NCBI GenBank assembly: GCA_965216255.1
Contig: OZ244148.1
Coordinates: forward strand, 4,836,001 to 4,900,000
Length of the DNA: 64,000 nucleotides
Origin: G965216255 sp965216255
Lineage (GTDB): Bacteria > Bacteroidota > Rhodothermia > Rhodothermales > Bin80
Reading direction: 5' to 3'
The position numbers and the translations under genes are program-made. A model generated the notes under the pieces. That model saw only the letters and a program-made list of their open reading frames with translations. It ran no database searches and had not been told where the DNA came from. The first letter of the stretch is position 1, and the number at the start of each line of letters is the position of its first letter. Positions 27,102-37,383 of this stretch are shown one piece after another.

Positions 27102-28177
27102 ACGAGTTCACCTAAGCACAGAAAGGCGCCTGTCGTGCCAGGTGCGCAGGATAGGTATGCGCGATTGTCACAGCTAATCGCCGAAATCTGTCTTTCCGAG
27201 TTGAAATCACTGCAACAGTTAGCGGTGGCGGAGTGCGAAAATCACATCGGCGTCTTGTTCCTTCAACCCACTGGATACACCCTGAAATGCTGCGCCGACT
27301 GCCGAAGCCGACAATGCCAGCAGCGCATTTTTGCAAGAGCCTCAAAGGGTAGTTAGTTTCCATGATGTCTGGGGGTTTGATGATGGATTGGTTAGGCTGA
27401 ATTGCCTGACCAGTCTTGCCGCACGAACCCCACCGCGGCTACACTATTAATGTATAGAACTGTCTCACTTGTTATTGGCACAGAGGGAGCCGTCAATGCC
27501 GCGCCGCACTACGCAACAGGCCGTGGCGTGACCGCGGCTGTAGTATGAAGCCCGCTCTTGATGGCCCGCGAGCAGGCCCAGAAAGGTCGGCCGCTACTGT
27601 TCCATGAATCTGGAGTCTATTGCATCCACGACAAAGCCATTCACCTGCGAATACTCCTCCAAAAAGATCAGATATGTTTCACCGGACGGATACCAATCAC
27701 TTGCTACCCATAGTGCCGAGCCTTTGTTTATGGCAAAATAACAGCCATAACGGTGGTTCGAAGGTGAAGGCTGCAGGGCTTTGTGATGATATTGTGAGGG
27801 TTTGGAAGTGATACTTGGGATGGTCAGGATACGCCTTGAATGGCAATTGCATTCAGGCCGACTTGGACCCACCTTCTCGTGCGACAATGAAAGGGGCAAC
27901 ACTGAACAATGCATCGTGGATGCCAAGCGTAGAACTCCGTGGCTACTATCGTATAATTCCCTAAGCTCATTCTCTCTTGTAGCAGGTTGACTTGCACGCC
28001 GCCAAGGTATTCGGAATTCGGTAGCGTGGTGCCACATTGTGCGCGGCGAACCCGAATGTGGTGGGCTTTCTGCTTCGGTAGTCTCGTGTATCTGCCGCAG
28101 CGACCAACCTGTTCGATGTTGCCCCGAGCGTATTTTAGATCAAAACACTTTCTTTCCGGTTGCGTAGGTTCAATAGA
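27102..28177. other. Long stretch without a supported gene
   Basis: The first 250 bases are probably the tail of the preceding element, ending with TTTTTGCAAGAGCCTC (27328-27343), an IS5-like terminus. After that, short frames exist on both strands (for instance a minus-strand frame ending near 27594) but none has a family signature or plausible start. Confidence 0.4.
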
Positions 28178-29929
28178 ATGCGGATATCTGACACTAATGC
28201 GCTCATGGCATCGAAGAACGTGAATATCCGGCGTCAGGCAAAGCCCTATGATGCCATTGTCGTGGGTTCCGGTATAACGGGGGGCTATGCGGCAAAGGAG
28301 CTGTGCGAGTTGGGGCTGGAGACGCTTGTCCTGGAGCGTGGCCGATCCCTCGAACACGGCTCGGGTTACGTTACCGAGCACAAGAACGCCTGGGAATTTC
28401 CAGCTCGCAATAGTCAGGACGGTGCGCGCCAAAGGGCGCAGCACCCGGTACAGCGGCGCTGCTATGCCTTTGGCGAGCACACCGAGCACTTTTTTATCAA
28501 TGACAGGGAAAATCCCTACGTGGAGGCCAAGCCCTTTACATGGATCCGGGCGGATGTGGTGGGCGGACGCTCCCTGCTTTGGGCCCGGCAGTGCTATCGC
28601 TGGAGCGCATTGGATTTCGAGGCCAACGCCCGTGACGGCTTCGGTGTGGATTGGCCCATTCGCTACGCCGACATAGCGCCGTGGTATGACTACGTGGAGG
28701 CGTTTGTCGGTATCAGCGGCCAGCAAGAGGGCGTCTACAGCTGCCCCGACGGAGTTTTCCTGCCGCCAATGCCGCTGAACGCGGCAGAGCAGGTCGTGCG
28801 GCAGGGCATCGAGCGATCCTTTTCCGATCGTGTGCTCACGATTGGGCGGACGGCAGTGCTTACGCGGCCGCACAACGGGCGGGGTCAGTGCCACTACTGC
28901 GGTCCCTGCCACCGGGGATGTACGCCGGGGGCATATTTCAGCAGTCTCAGTGCCACGCTGCCCGCGGCCGCGGCAACGGGACGACTGTCCCTGCAGCCCG
29001 ACAGCATAGTCCATAGCGTCATCTATGACAGCACTTTGGGCCGGGCCACGGGGGTGCGTTACCTGGACCGCGATACGAAAGAGATGCATGAAGTGCGGGC
29101 ACGGGTCATATTCCTGTGCGCCTCCACGCTGGGGACCACGCAGATCATGCTGAACTCGACATCGGAGCGTTTCCCGAACGGATTTGCCAATGACAGCGGT
29201 GCCCTTGGACATTACCTGATGGATCACCACTTCGAGGTGGGGGCCACGGGCGTGTTTCCAGAGCTGGATGACGTCTATTACGTGGGTCATCGTCCCAACG
29301 GCGTATACGTGCCGCGATTTCGCAATGTGTCGGATGCCACGCGCCGCTCTGAGTATGTGCGGGGCTTCGGATACCAGGGCGAAGCCTTCAGGCCCGGATG
29401 GAGCCGGCCGCTGCGCGGCATCGGGGCGGATTTCAAGCATGCGCTCCGCCGGCCGGGATCCTGGGAGATGCTGTTTGGCGGCTACGGCGAAACGCTGCCG
29501 AGCCGTGCCAATCGTGTGGCGCTCGATCCAGACGTAAAGGACGCTTGGGGAATGCCCGTGCTGCGCATCAGCTGTCAGTGGGGTGAGAACGAGCTCGTGA
29601 TGCGCAAGGATATCGCCAACGACGCGGCAGAGATGCTCGATGCTGCTGGCGCCAAGAACATCTCACCGTATGACTACTTTCAAGAGGATGTGTTAGGGGC
29701 GGAGCCCGGACTCGGCATCCATGAAATGGGAACGGCACGCATGGGGCGTGACCCCGCGACGTCGGTGCTGAACGCGCATAACCAGTGCCATGCGGTGCCA
29801 AACGTCTTCGTGACGGACGGCGCCTGCATGAGCTCGTCCGCGTGCCAGAACCCGTCCATCACGTATATGGCACTGACGGCACGGGCCGCACGCCACGCGG
29901 CAGAGGAGCTAAAGCGAATGAACCTTTAG
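28178..29929 (+). CDS. GMC-family FAD oxidoreductase (gluconate 2-dehydrogenase / glucose-fructose type flavoprotein subunit)
   Basis: The 583-residue protein begins with a dinucleotide-binding motif (YDAIVVGSGITGGYAAKEL, then LVLERGR). The middle has the Cys-rich HYCGPCHRGC of this subfamily. The C-terminal substrate domain shows HEMGTARMG and VTDGACMSSSACQNPSITYM, which fits the GMC C-terminal motif carrying the catalytic base region. It oxidises a sugar or polyol at the cell envelope and passes electrons through a cytochrome subunit, which is not in this window. The small subunit gene follows after seven bases. An ATG nine codons downstream is an alternative start. No Tat signal is present; export may ride on subunit 3. 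Confidence 0.9.
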   Translation: MRISDTNALMASKNVNIRRQAKPYDAIVVGSGITGGYAAKELCELGLETLVLERGRSLEHGSGYVTEHKNAWEFPARNSQDGARQRAQHPVQRRCYAFGEHTEHFFINDRENPYVEAKPFTWIRADVVGGRSLLWARQCYRWSALDFEANARDGFGVDWPIRYADIAPWYDYVEAFVGISGQQEGVYSCPDGVFLPPMPLNAAEQVVRQGIERSFSDRVLTIGRTAVLTRPHNGRGQCHYCGPCHRGCTPGAYFSSLSATLPAAAATGRLSLQPDSIVHSVIYDSTLGRATGVRYLDRDTKEMHEVRARVIFLCASTLGTTQIMLNSTSERFPNGFANDSGALGHYLMDHHFEVGATGVFPELDDVYYVGHRPNGVYVPRFRNVSDATRRSEYVRGFGYQGEAFRPGWSRPLRGIGADFKHALRRPGSWEMLFGGYGETLPSRANRVALDPDVKDAWGMPVLRISCQWGENELVMRKDIANDAAEMLDAAGAKNISPYDYFQEDVLGAEPGLGIHEMGTARMGRDPATSVLNAHNQCHAVPNVFVTDGACMSSSACQNPSITYMALTARAARHAAEELKRMNL

Positions 29930-29936
29930 AGACATC

Positions 29937-30509
29937 ATGGACCGACGAGAGGCTTTGCGGCATGTCGGCGCCCTAATGGGAGGCGCGCTGTCAGCGGGAA
30001 CCATTGCGGGTATGCTTGGCGGCTGCCGGGCGGGCCCGCCGACGGGCGCGTTTCGTGCCCGCACCCTGACAGGCGGCCGGGACGAACTCGTGGCGACGAT
30101 AGCCGAGCTTGTCATCCCTGAGACCGATACGCCGGGCGCCCGCGCCGCGCGCGTGCATGAATTCATCGATGCCATGCTCACCGACTGGTACGATGCCGAG
30201 GAACGTGACCGTTTCCTGCATGGCCTGGCGGCACTGGATGCAAGGGCAAACACCTCGGACGGGGCCCCCTTCCTCGAGCTCTCGCAAGAAGCCCAGACGG
30301 GGCTGCTGCTTGAGCTGGAGACGGAGGCTGCAGAAGGGGCCGGAAGTACGGCTGCCAGCGGTCCGCCGTTCTTCCACGCGATGAAATCACTTACTCTGCT
30401 GGGTTACTATACATCGGAGATTGGCGCGACACAGGAGCTTCGCGTAATGCCTATGGGAGAATATCGGGGCGACGTACCGTTCGACGAAATCGGCCGCGCG
30501 TGGGCATGA
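29937..30509 (+). CDS. Gluconate 2-dehydrogenase subunit 3 family protein, Tat-like signal
   Basis: This 190-residue protein starts MDRREALRHVGALMGGALSA, a twin-arginine-type signal, and then has GGC, a possible lipid-attachment Cys. The body ELVATIAELVIPETDTPGAR and VHEFIDAMLTDWYDAEERDR matches the subunit 3 family. PMGEYRGDVPFDEIGRAW closes it. It is the usual partner of the GMC flavoprotein just upstream, needed for export and assembly. Confidence 0.9.
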   Translation: MDRREALRHVGALMGGALSAGTIAGMLGGCRAGPPTGAFRARTLTGGRDELVATIAELVIPETDTPGARAARVHEFIDAMLTDWYDAEERDRFLHGLAALDARANTSDGAPFLELSQEAQTGLLLELETEAAEGAGSTAASGPPFFHAMKSLTLLGYYTSEIGATQELRVMPMGEYRGDVPFDEIGRAWA

Positions 30510-30689
30510 TCCCAAGCCGTCTTCGGCTATGCCGATGGACTCGGCGCCGCGAAGGCAGCGGCCGCAAGGCACGGTGTGCGGCACCCGGAAGCGCTTCGGC
30601 GGTAGGATTCGGGCCGGCGCGGCGGGCCAGCGCGGCTGCCGCGCCGGGAAAAGGCTCCCTTGCCGCATGCTACTTACGCTGGGACTGCG

Positions 30690-31274
30690 ATGGGTAAGAT
30701 GGGCGGCGTGCTGCTTACGGCTGTTCTGCTTGCAGCCTGCGAATTTGAGCGACCGGCACCGTCGCTCACCGAAATCCGTGCGGCCGACGGGCCGCACCAG
30801 GAGAGCTGGGGAGTGCATACGTATATTTCGCGCGTGCCCCGGCTCTCGGCCCAGAGCTACCGCCGCGTCGAGATAATTGCGGGCTACATGGGGCGCTACC
30901 AGCAGGGCGACAGTTCGTACCAGGTCCTGAGGAGTGCAGAAGGCGGGGATGCATCAGACGTCTTGATTCACCTGTATGACGCTAGGGGCGACTCGTCGGC
31001 GACCCTGACGGCAGCACGCGTTGTTTACTATGAAAAGCAGCAGCGGTTTGAAGCCAGCGGCAACGTACAGGTGGTGACGCCCGATGGAAGTCGGCTGGAA
31101 ACGGAGGCCCTCACGTGGAGCGAAAACGATCGCAAGCTTCGAACGAACCGCTTCGTTCACATAACGACGGCGCGGGAAACGGTGCAGGGGCGCGGCCTCG
31201 TCGCGGAGGAGGATCTTTCGTCGTATCAGATCGGGCGCTTCACGGCGCGTCTGGACGTGGGCCGGCAGCAATGA
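30690..31274 (+). CDS. lptC: LPS export periplasmic protein LptC (lipoprotein form)
   Basis: The 194-residue protein has a signal peptide ending in LLAAC and a beta-jellyroll body typical of LptC (LYDARGDSSATLTAARVVYY, RFEASGNVQVVTPDGSRLET, then LTWSENDRKLRTNRFVHITT). LptC bridges the inner-membrane LptB2FG exporter and the LptA-type periplasmic bridge. The lipobox Cys anchor is common in Bacteroidota-like LptC, in place of the membrane helix of Proteobacteria. Its stop overlaps the next start (ATGA). Confidence 0.85.
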   Translation: MGKMGGVLLTAVLLAACEFERPAPSLTEIRAADGPHQESWGVHTYISRVPRLSAQSYRRVEIIAGYMGRYQQGDSSYQVLRSAEGGDASDVLIHLYDARGDSSATLTAARVVYYEKQQRFEASGNVQVVTPDGSRLETEALTWSENDRKLRTNRFVHITTARETVQGRGLVAEEDLSSYQIGRFTARLDVGRQQ

Positions 31275-32701
31275 AGTGGCTGTGTCCCTTTCTCATCGGG
31301 TGGCTGCTTCTGGCCGCTGGCACGCCGGAAGAGCCGGCAGCGCGCGCTGGCCTTGCGCGTGCGGACACCGATACGGTTCGGCAGCGCATCGCCACTGTGG
31401 CAGGAGATTCGCTGGTTGGGTGGCGGGAGGGCGAAGATGAGGTGCAGCACTTTATCGGGCATGTGACGGGAACCCAGGATAGTACGTTTCTGCGCGCTGA
31501 CCAGGCCATGCGGTTCGTTGCGCAGGACCTTGTGCGCCTCACGGGCCATGTCCGCGTGGTAGACAGAGGAGATTCTCTGCTTGCCGATACCGTGTTATAC
31601 GATGAACGCAACAAGGTCGGTCGTGCTTCGGGGAATGTGCGTTTATCCGATGGCGACGTGGAGGCCTATGCGCCGGAAGGGACCTACTTTGTAGAGGAAA
31701 AGCGTGTGCACTTCGGGAAAGGCCTTCGCCTGGTGGACTCTGCCGCGGTGATTTCCGGCCACGAGGGCACCTACTGGACGGACAGGAAACAGGCCGAGCT
31801 GGGCGGAAGCGTGCGCCTACTGAGCGACGATACCTATCTGGAAGCCGATTCCCTGACGTATCACCGCGACACGGAGTATTCGCTTGCGCGCGGAGGTGTC
31901 TTCATGGAGCGGTGGGGCCGGGATGCGGACTCCACGCTTCGTACGCTCGTCTTTGGGCAAACGGCAGAGAACGATGGAAAGGAGGGCAGAAGACGCGTCC
32001 GTGGCCAACCGGTTGTTATACAGCTCAGGCGGGACTCCGTCCGGGTAGACAGCCTTGTGGCCCGCGCCGAGAGGCTTGACCTGGTGGAAAGCAGCGGCAT
32101 CCGCTTCCTTACAGGTGCCGGTGGCGTACGCTTCTGGCGGCAGGACGTGGCAGCCGTTGCCGATTCCATGTCACATACGCGCATGCTGGATTCCACGCGG
32201 GAAGTGATCTGGCTGGAAGGGGCGCCCATGCTGTGGCTCGAAGATACGCAGGTTAGCGGCGACACGATACGTGTCGTGGCAACGAGCGGGGCGGTGGATT
32301 CCGTCCTGGTGATGGGCAGCGCCTTTGTCGCACAGCTGGACACCGTAACGGGCCGCATTAATCAGGTGCGCGGGCGTGCGCTCACGGCCTCCATGCGGGA
32401 TGATTCGACGCGCCTGTTTGTGATCCGCGGCAATGCCGAAGCGCTGTATTTCCGTCGGGATGAAAACGATCAGCCGGACGGCGCCGTCCAGGTCTCCGGT
32501 GATGAAGCTACACTTCTGGTGCGGGGGAACGAGCCGAAGGAGCTGCGGTTTGGCGAGCACAGGGGAACCGTCTTCCCCGAGCGCGCGCTGCCGGCGTCGC
32601 TGGAGCTAGAGGGATTTCGCTGGCTTCCTGAAAGGCGCCCGGAGAAAATTTCCCTGCTGGGCGCCGCGGCAGGCAGGCTAGGCAGGGGCAGGAGACCATG
32701 A
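31271..32701 (+). CDS. OstA-like / LptA-family periplasmic LPS transport protein
   Basis: From the ATG overlapping the lptC stop the product has 476 residues with a signal peptide (CPFLIGWLLLAAGTPEEPA). The body is built of repeated OstA-type beta strands: FLRADQAMRFVAQDLVRLTG, HVRVVDRGDSLLADTVLYDE, then AYAPEGTYFVEEKRVHF and EADSLTYHRDTEYSLARGGV. Long LptA-like proteins of this kind replace the short LptA in Bacteroidota relatives. It should form part of the bridge carrying LPS to the outer membrane. The lptB start overlaps its stop. Confidence 0.85.
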   Translation: MKWLCPFLIGWLLLAAGTPEEPAARAGLARADTDTVRQRIATVAGDSLVGWREGEDEVQHFIGHVTGTQDSTFLRADQAMRFVAQDLVRLTGHVRVVDRGDSLLADTVLYDERNKVGRASGNVRLSDGDVEAYAPEGTYFVEEKRVHFGKGLRLVDSAAVISGHEGTYWTDRKQAELGGSVRLLSDDTYLEADSLTYHRDTEYSLARGGVFMERWGRDADSTLRTLVFGQTAENDGKEGRRRVRGQPVVIQLRRDSVRVDSLVARAERLDLVESSGIRFLTGAGGVRFWRQDVAAVADSMSHTRMLDSTREVIWLEGAPMLWLEDTQVSGDTIRVVATSGAVDSVLVMGSAFVAQLDTVTGRINQVRGRALTASMRDDSTRLFVIRGNAEALYFRRDENDQPDGAVQVSGDEATLLVRGNEPKELRFGEHRGTVFPERALPASLELEGFRWLPERRPEKISLLGAAAGRLGRGRRP

Positions 32702-33450
32702 CGAAGGATTCAGCTGGCATGCGGCTTCGGGCAGAGGGTCTCATCAAACGGTACCGTAAGAGGGCCGTGGTGAACGAGGCGACCTTCGAGGTGGCCCAGG
32801 GAGAAATCGTGGGACTCTTGGGGCCGAACGGGGCTGGCAAGACGACCTCGTTCCACATGGTCGTGGGTTTGGAGCGTCCGGACGCGGGGCGCATTCTACT
32901 GGGGGGGGAGGACATTTCGGCGCTGCCCATGTATAGGCGCGCCCGGCGCGGCATCGGCTACCTGGCGCAGGAGGCCTCCATTTTCCGGCACTTGACCGTA
33001 GAACAGAATCTGCAGGCCGTCCTGGAATTCCACGCGTTGGGCCGGGCTGCGCGTATGCGGCGCGTGGAATCGCTGATCGACGAGTTTGGACTGGACCGGG
33101 TGCGCGCCTCAAAAGGCTACATGCTTTCGGGCGGAGAGCGCCGCCGCACGGAAATTGCGCGCGCCCTCGCTATGCAGCCGCGGTTCCTGCTTCTGGATGA
33201 GCCCTTCTCCGGCGTCGATCCGATTGCGGTAGAGGACATCCAGTCCATGGTCGTGCGGCTGCGTGAAAGCGGCATCGGTGTCCTCATTACCGATCACAAT
33301 GTGCACGAGACCCTTGCCATCACGGATCGCGCCTATTTACTCTTCGAAGGCCGCATCCTGAAGCAGGGGACAGCCCAGGAGCTGGCTGCCGACCCCGAGG
33401 TGCGCAGGCAGTATCTGGGGGAAAAGTTTACGCTGGTACGCTACACGTGA
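32698..33450 (+). CDS. lptB: LPS export ABC transporter ATPase LptB
   Basis: The 250-residue ATPase has Walker A GPNGAGKTTSF, Q-loop YLAQEASIFRHLTVEQNL, signature MLSGGERRRTEIARAL, Walker B FLLLDEPFSGVDP and switch His in LITDHNVHET. The order and spacing are those of LptB. It powers extraction of LPS from the inner membrane with LptF and LptG, which are not in this window. It is coupled by ATGA overlap to the OstA-like gene. Confidence 0.95.
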   Translation: MTKDSAGMRLRAEGLIKRYRKRAVVNEATFEVAQGEIVGLLGPNGAGKTTSFHMVVGLERPDAGRILLGGEDISALPMYRRARRGIGYLAQEASIFRHLTVEQNLQAVLEFHALGRAARMRRVESLIDEFGLDRVRASKGYMLSGGERRRTEIARALAMQPRFLLLDEPFSGVDPIAVEDIQSMVVRLRESGIGVLITDHNVHETLAITDRAYLLFEGRILKQGTAQELAADPEVRRQYLGEKFTLVRYT

Positions 33451-33529
33451 GGGCGTCAGGCCTGCCTCGCAGAACGTTACGGGTCGCGGAGGGTTCATTT
33501 TTGCCCAAACGTATCAATGGGCGCTTGTC

Positions 33530-34561
33530 ATGGTCGTAATCATGGAGTTTGGGGCCACGGAGGCCCAGATCGAGGCCGTCATCAACAATCTCAATGCGTA
33601 CGGCTTCGATGTGCATCGCTCCAGTGGGGTCAACCACACGGTAATAGGCGCCATCGGCGTAAAGCCTGAATTCGATCCGCGCTTTATCAAGGTACTAAGC
33701 GGCGTCTCTGATGTGCGGCGCGTTACCGAGCCGTACAAGTTCGCCAGCCGTTCCTGGAAGCGCGATCAGAGTGTCTACGAACTCAACGGTGTGCTGGTAG
33801 GCGGTAGCGAAGTGGTGGTCATGGCGGGCCCCTGTTCCGTCGAAAGTCCGGAACAGATGGACCGGACTGCGGCGCACGTGGCCGCTTGTGGCGCGACCTT
33901 CCTGCGTGGGGGTGCCTTCAAGCCTCGGACGTCTCCGTATTCGTTCCAGGGGCTGGGAGAAGAAGGCCTTCGATATTTGCGCGCAGCGGGGGACCGGCAC
34001 CACCTCAACGTGATTACAGAGGTGACGCAAGTGGGGAAGGTGGATCTGGTGCAACGATATACCGACGTTTTTCAGGTCGGGGCGCGCAACATGCAGAACT
34101 TCGACCTGCTCAAGGAACTTGGCCGCAGCGACAAGCCCGTGTTTCTCAAGCGGGGTCTGTCGGCAACCATTGACGAGTGGCTTATGGCGGCGGAATACGT
34201 CATGAGTCAGGGCAATCCCCACGTCATCCTGTGCGAACGCGGCATTCGCACCTTCGAATCCTACACGCGCAATACACTGGATCTGTCTGCCGTGCCGGTG
34301 GTAAAGAAGAAGTCTCACCTGCCCGTCTTCGTAGATCCAAGCCACGGAACCGGTATCAGGGGCAAGGTCACGCCCATGGCGCGAGCGGCAGTGGCGGCGG
34401 GGGCCGATGGACTCATGATAGAGGTGCATCCGGATCCTTCCGTCGCACTTAGTGACGGTCCGCAGTCCCTGTATTTTGACCAGTTTGTCTTGCTGATGCA
34501 GCAGATTCGGGACATAGCGCGGGCCATTGGCCGCTCGGTGCGGGATCCGCAGCCCGCGTAG
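33530..34561 (+). CDS. aroF: 3-deoxy-7-phosphoheptulonate synthase (DAHP synthase, type I-beta)
   Basis: The 343-residue enzyme joins phosphoenolpyruvate and erythrose 4-phosphate, the first step of the shikimate pathway. An N-terminal ferredoxin-like regulatory domain (residues about 1-70) precedes the barrel. Barrel motifs include VMAGPCSVES, LRGGAFKPRTSPYSFQGLG, GARNMQNFDLLKELG, KRGLSATIDEW and PVFVDPSHGTGIR. Length and domain order fit the AroA/AroG type I-beta class. It lies downstream of lptB with 80 bases between and is followed by a small lipoprotein gene. Confidence 0.95.
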   Translation: MVVIMEFGATEAQIEAVINNLNAYGFDVHRSSGVNHTVIGAIGVKPEFDPRFIKVLSGVSDVRRVTEPYKFASRSWKRDQSVYELNGVLVGGSEVVVMAGPCSVESPEQMDRTAAHVAACGATFLRGGAFKPRTSPYSFQGLGEEGLRYLRAAGDRHHLNVITEVTQVGKVDLVQRYTDVFQVGARNMQNFDLLKELGRSDKPVFLKRGLSATIDEWLMAAEYVMSQGNPHVILCERGIRTFESYTRNTLDLSAVPVVKKKSHLPVFVDPSHGTGIRGKVTPMARAAVAAGADGLMIEVHPDPSVALSDGPQSLYFDQFVLLMQQIRDIARAIGRSVRDPQPA

Positions 34562-34571
34562 GCAACCTGGG

Positions 34572-34973
34572 ATGAGAACCGCAACGGCCCTCCTTATCGC
34601 ATGCACGGGCATCGCGGCCTGCAAGACGACCGGAGCGGGGACACGCGCTGGCCCCTCGGCTGACATTACGCTGGAAGAGATGCACGATTCCGGGCTATCT
34701 TTCAGCACCGCCCATGAAGTGGTTCGGCAGTTCCGGCCGCAGTGGCTGGTAACACGCGGGGTATCCATCATGCAGCCGCAACGGGGATCGGATGCTACGT
34801 TGCTGGATTACGTGGCCATCTACGTGGACGACACGTTCATCGGCGGCCCGGATACGCTGTATGGTATTTCGGCGCTAGCCATCCGGAGCATAGAGCGTTT
34901 GGGCCGGGGGCGCGCCCAGCGCCTCGGCTCGCGCAGCCACATCCACGGGGCGATCGTTGTGCATACCCGATAG
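34572..34973 (+). CDS. Small lipoprotein with TonB-plug-like core
   Basis: The 133-residue product has a lipobox (GIAACKT). The C-terminal part, AIYVDDTFIGGPDTLYGISA then IRSIERLGRGRAQRLG, SRSHIHGAIVVHT, follows the plug-domain pattern (V-Y-V-D-G ... I-x-S-I-E-x-L ... A-x-R-x-G-x-x-x-H-G-A-I-V). Such isolated plug-like lipoproteins occur in several related phyla; function is not known. Confidence 0.7.
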   Translation: MRTATALLIACTGIAACKTTGAGTRAGPSADITLEEMHDSGLSFSTAHEVVRQFRPQWLVTRGVSIMQPQRGSDATLLDYVAIYVDDTFIGGPDTLYGISALAIRSIERLGRGRAQRLGSRSHIHGAIVVHTR

Positions 34974-35486
34974 GACGGGGCGCGTCTTCGCGCTTGGTAG
35001 CTGACTCATGCCTTCGGCTCACAGGGACATTTTCCTATGATCTATGGAGTCCGTCAATGGGATCCGCTTAGAATCTGGCAGCCGTAGGTCGGCATTTGGA
35101 TAGTGCAATATTGCTCCATAACGGGGCACGTTTGCCGAGCAATCGTTAGAATGCGTTCTGTATTCCCCTGCGCAACTGGACATTTGAGCCATTGCGCTCT
35201 TGTGCACGCCGGTCGGGCGCCCCAGCATGCGAACTGTAAGTAGTGCCTGGCCGAAAATGCCTATTGGTTTGTACAGGGCTCCAGCACGGCAATCAGGGGC
35301 GATTTTCTGGATTGTCGGAGTCTGACGGGCCTACGTGAATGCGCTCAAAGCATGGTTTCCATGCCGCGCAATGTATGCACGTGCGTGGAATAGGCCATTC
35401 TTGAACTATTGCAGCCAGCCCGGGCGTTGCTATCCGATTCCGCTCGTGAGCGTCGTCTTTCTCGGCAGTCTCTGCGGCTGGCTTGT
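34974..35486. other. Intergenic stretch, no supported gene
   Basis: About 510 bases with no coding frame that looks real. The last 150 bases probably belong to the tail of the ISNCY remnant that follows. Confidence 0.4.
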
Positions 35487-36279
35487 TCAGGTAGCCAGAC
35501 GCTGGTGCTTGCTCCGCTCAGTCTCCCGCTGGCGCAGTATCAATCCGAGGCGATGCACATTCGTCGCCACAACCGAAAGCACCACGCTGCGCGCCAATCC
35601 CTCCTTGCCGTGCGCCCGCACTCGATTCAATCCGCGGTGCTCCAGGTTGTTGATCGCTGACTCAATGGCCGGATGCTGCCGACACGCTGCCACGAAGGCT
35701 TCGGCCCTTTCCCGCTCACGATCGGCCTCCGTGCCTTTTGCCTTCCTGGGCATCACGGCCAGCCGCAGCTCTGCCTCGAACGCGGTAAGGTTGTCTGGGC
35801 TGTAAAAGCCCCTGTCCACACTACAGGAAACCACAGCACCGTAGCGCTTCTTCGTTTCGGTTAACAGGCGCACGGCCGCGTCAACGTCCGTGCCCTCCCG
35901 CTGAATCATGTGGTGGATTATGAATGGGTGCGCATCTTCTATAACACACACCGGCACCCCCAACTCGGCCATGATGCCTGCTTTCTGCTTGCAGACCCAA
36001 CGCGTGTGCTCTTCATACACCGAAAATACCTTCTCCTCGTGCGGAATCCTGGATCAATCGCCGCTCTACCTGCTCTATCTGACGCTCACAGTGCGTCAAA
36101 TACCGCGTAATCTCCGGATGCGGCACGGACTGCTGCTGCAACACCTGCACCGTGGACTTCACTTTCTTTACCACCACCTGACATATTTCCAGGTAGGCCT
36201 CTACATCTGGATAATTCGACGGATGTTGAACGGGTATTCCGATCGAAGCTGAACACCCAATCCGATCGATCGTGAACAC
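35487..36279 (-). pseudogene. ISNCY-family transposase, C-terminal part, frameshifted
   Basis: On the minus strand VVKKVKSTVQVLQQQ and CERQIEQVERRLIQ lead to a frameshift, after which YEEHTRWVCKQKAGIMAELG, VCVIEDAHPFIIHH and VSCSVDRGFYSPDNLTAFEA follow. These are the later catalytic blocks of ISNCY transposases. The early blocks occur in remnants at 5.3 and 45.4-46.1 kb. Confidence 0.75.
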
Positions 36280-36399
36280 TTTCTCGGGTACTATAGGCTA
36301 GCCGTAGCGGTGGTAGAAATCCGAATTTGGGCCGTCTGCGTGGTGCTGGATATCACTCAGGGCTTTCGTTGCTCTCTTTCACTTTCCGAGAGACCGATG

Positions 36400-36858
36400 C
36401 CCACCAAGCGAACCTCCATGCGCAAAATCAGAGACGTCCTTCGCCTGCACTACCGGGAGCAATACAGCAAGCGCTGTATAGCGCGCAGTCTGGGTATTGC
36501 CGTTGGCACCGTTAGCGGGTACATCATCCGTGCAAAGCAAGCAGACTTAAGCTGGCCGCTGCCGGAAGAGCTCACCGATCTGGAGCTGGAGCAGCGGCTT
36601 TTTGCGGAGCTAGCGCCGCCGACGCGCCCGGTGCCCAATTGGGAACACGTTAAGCGGCAACTGGCGCCGAAGGGGATAACCCTTCGGCTGGTGTGGCAGA
36701 AGTACCGGGGTCATTATCCAGAGGGTTATGGATATAGCAGGTTTTGCGAGCTCTATCATGCCTGGCGCCAACGTACGAATGTGCGCATGCACATCGAACA
36801 CAAGGCCATCTTTACCCATTGGTGGCTGAATCTGAGGGTTAGCAATAACCGCAGGTAG
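36400..36858 (+). pseudogene. IS21 transposase IstA, N-terminal part
   Basis: MRKIRDVLRLHYREQYSKRC and IARSLGIAVGTVSGYIIRA are the IstA helix-turn-helix, followed by LRLVWQKYRGHYPEGYGYSR. The frame ends about where the DDE domain would begin, cut by IS1634-derived sequence. Confidence 0.8.
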
Positions 36859-37038
36859 GGATTTTGGCGGCTTTGGGGGGATGCGGCCCCACCGTGGGTC
36901 CTGTTTTGCCGAATCTTCTGGTTTTTGGCCCCACAGGTGCCCCACTATTCGGATTCATAGAGGCAGGAAAGCGATTGTTGTGCCATAAAGTACACGAGGG
37001 TTTTGCGGCCAGAACGCTCCTGCCCTATCTTCCCCTCT

Positions 37039-37383
37039 ATGTATATCCGACGCTCGCTTACCCGAACCACCGACGACGCTACACGCTACTATTCCTTTCG
37101 CCTTTGTCACGGCGAACGCATAGGGGGCAAGGTCCGGCAGAAGACCCTGCTCAATCTCGGTGCCCACTTCCGCATCGACAAACGCTACTGGCGTGCGCTC
37201 TGCAGCTGGATTGAGGCACTGCTCAAGGGCCAGCTCGAACTCGTACCCATGGGCGTTGCTGCCGTCCAGTCATCCGACTCCAAGGCTGCGACACCTTGCT
37301 CCCGGCCGGCGTGCGGCAAGGGCGATTCACCCGGTAGAGGTAACGATGATGCCGGCTCTTTCGCACTTGGCAACCTGAGATAA
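37039..37383 (+). pseudogene. IS1634-family transposase, N-terminal fragment
   Basis: MYIRRSLTRTTDDATRYYSF, GERIGGKVRQKTLLNLG and IEALLKGQLELVP are the N-terminus of IS1634 transposases. The rest is lost and the frame passes into istA sequence. Confidence 0.7.

Noticed and set aside
27594..28037. Minus-strand frame ending in a plausible C-terminus (SALWVASDWYPSGETYLIF)
   Set aside because: The rest of the frame is low-quality, there is no convincing start and no recognised domain.
27824..29440. Long minus-strand open frame (538 codons) under the GMC oxidoreductase gene
   Set aside because: It is the antisense shadow of a clear GMC gene with all motifs; the translation is His/Arg/Pro-rich and matches no family.
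33695..34771. Minus-strand open frame (358 codons) opposite DAHP synthase
   Set aside because: Antisense shadow of a well-supported enzyme gene; no motif.
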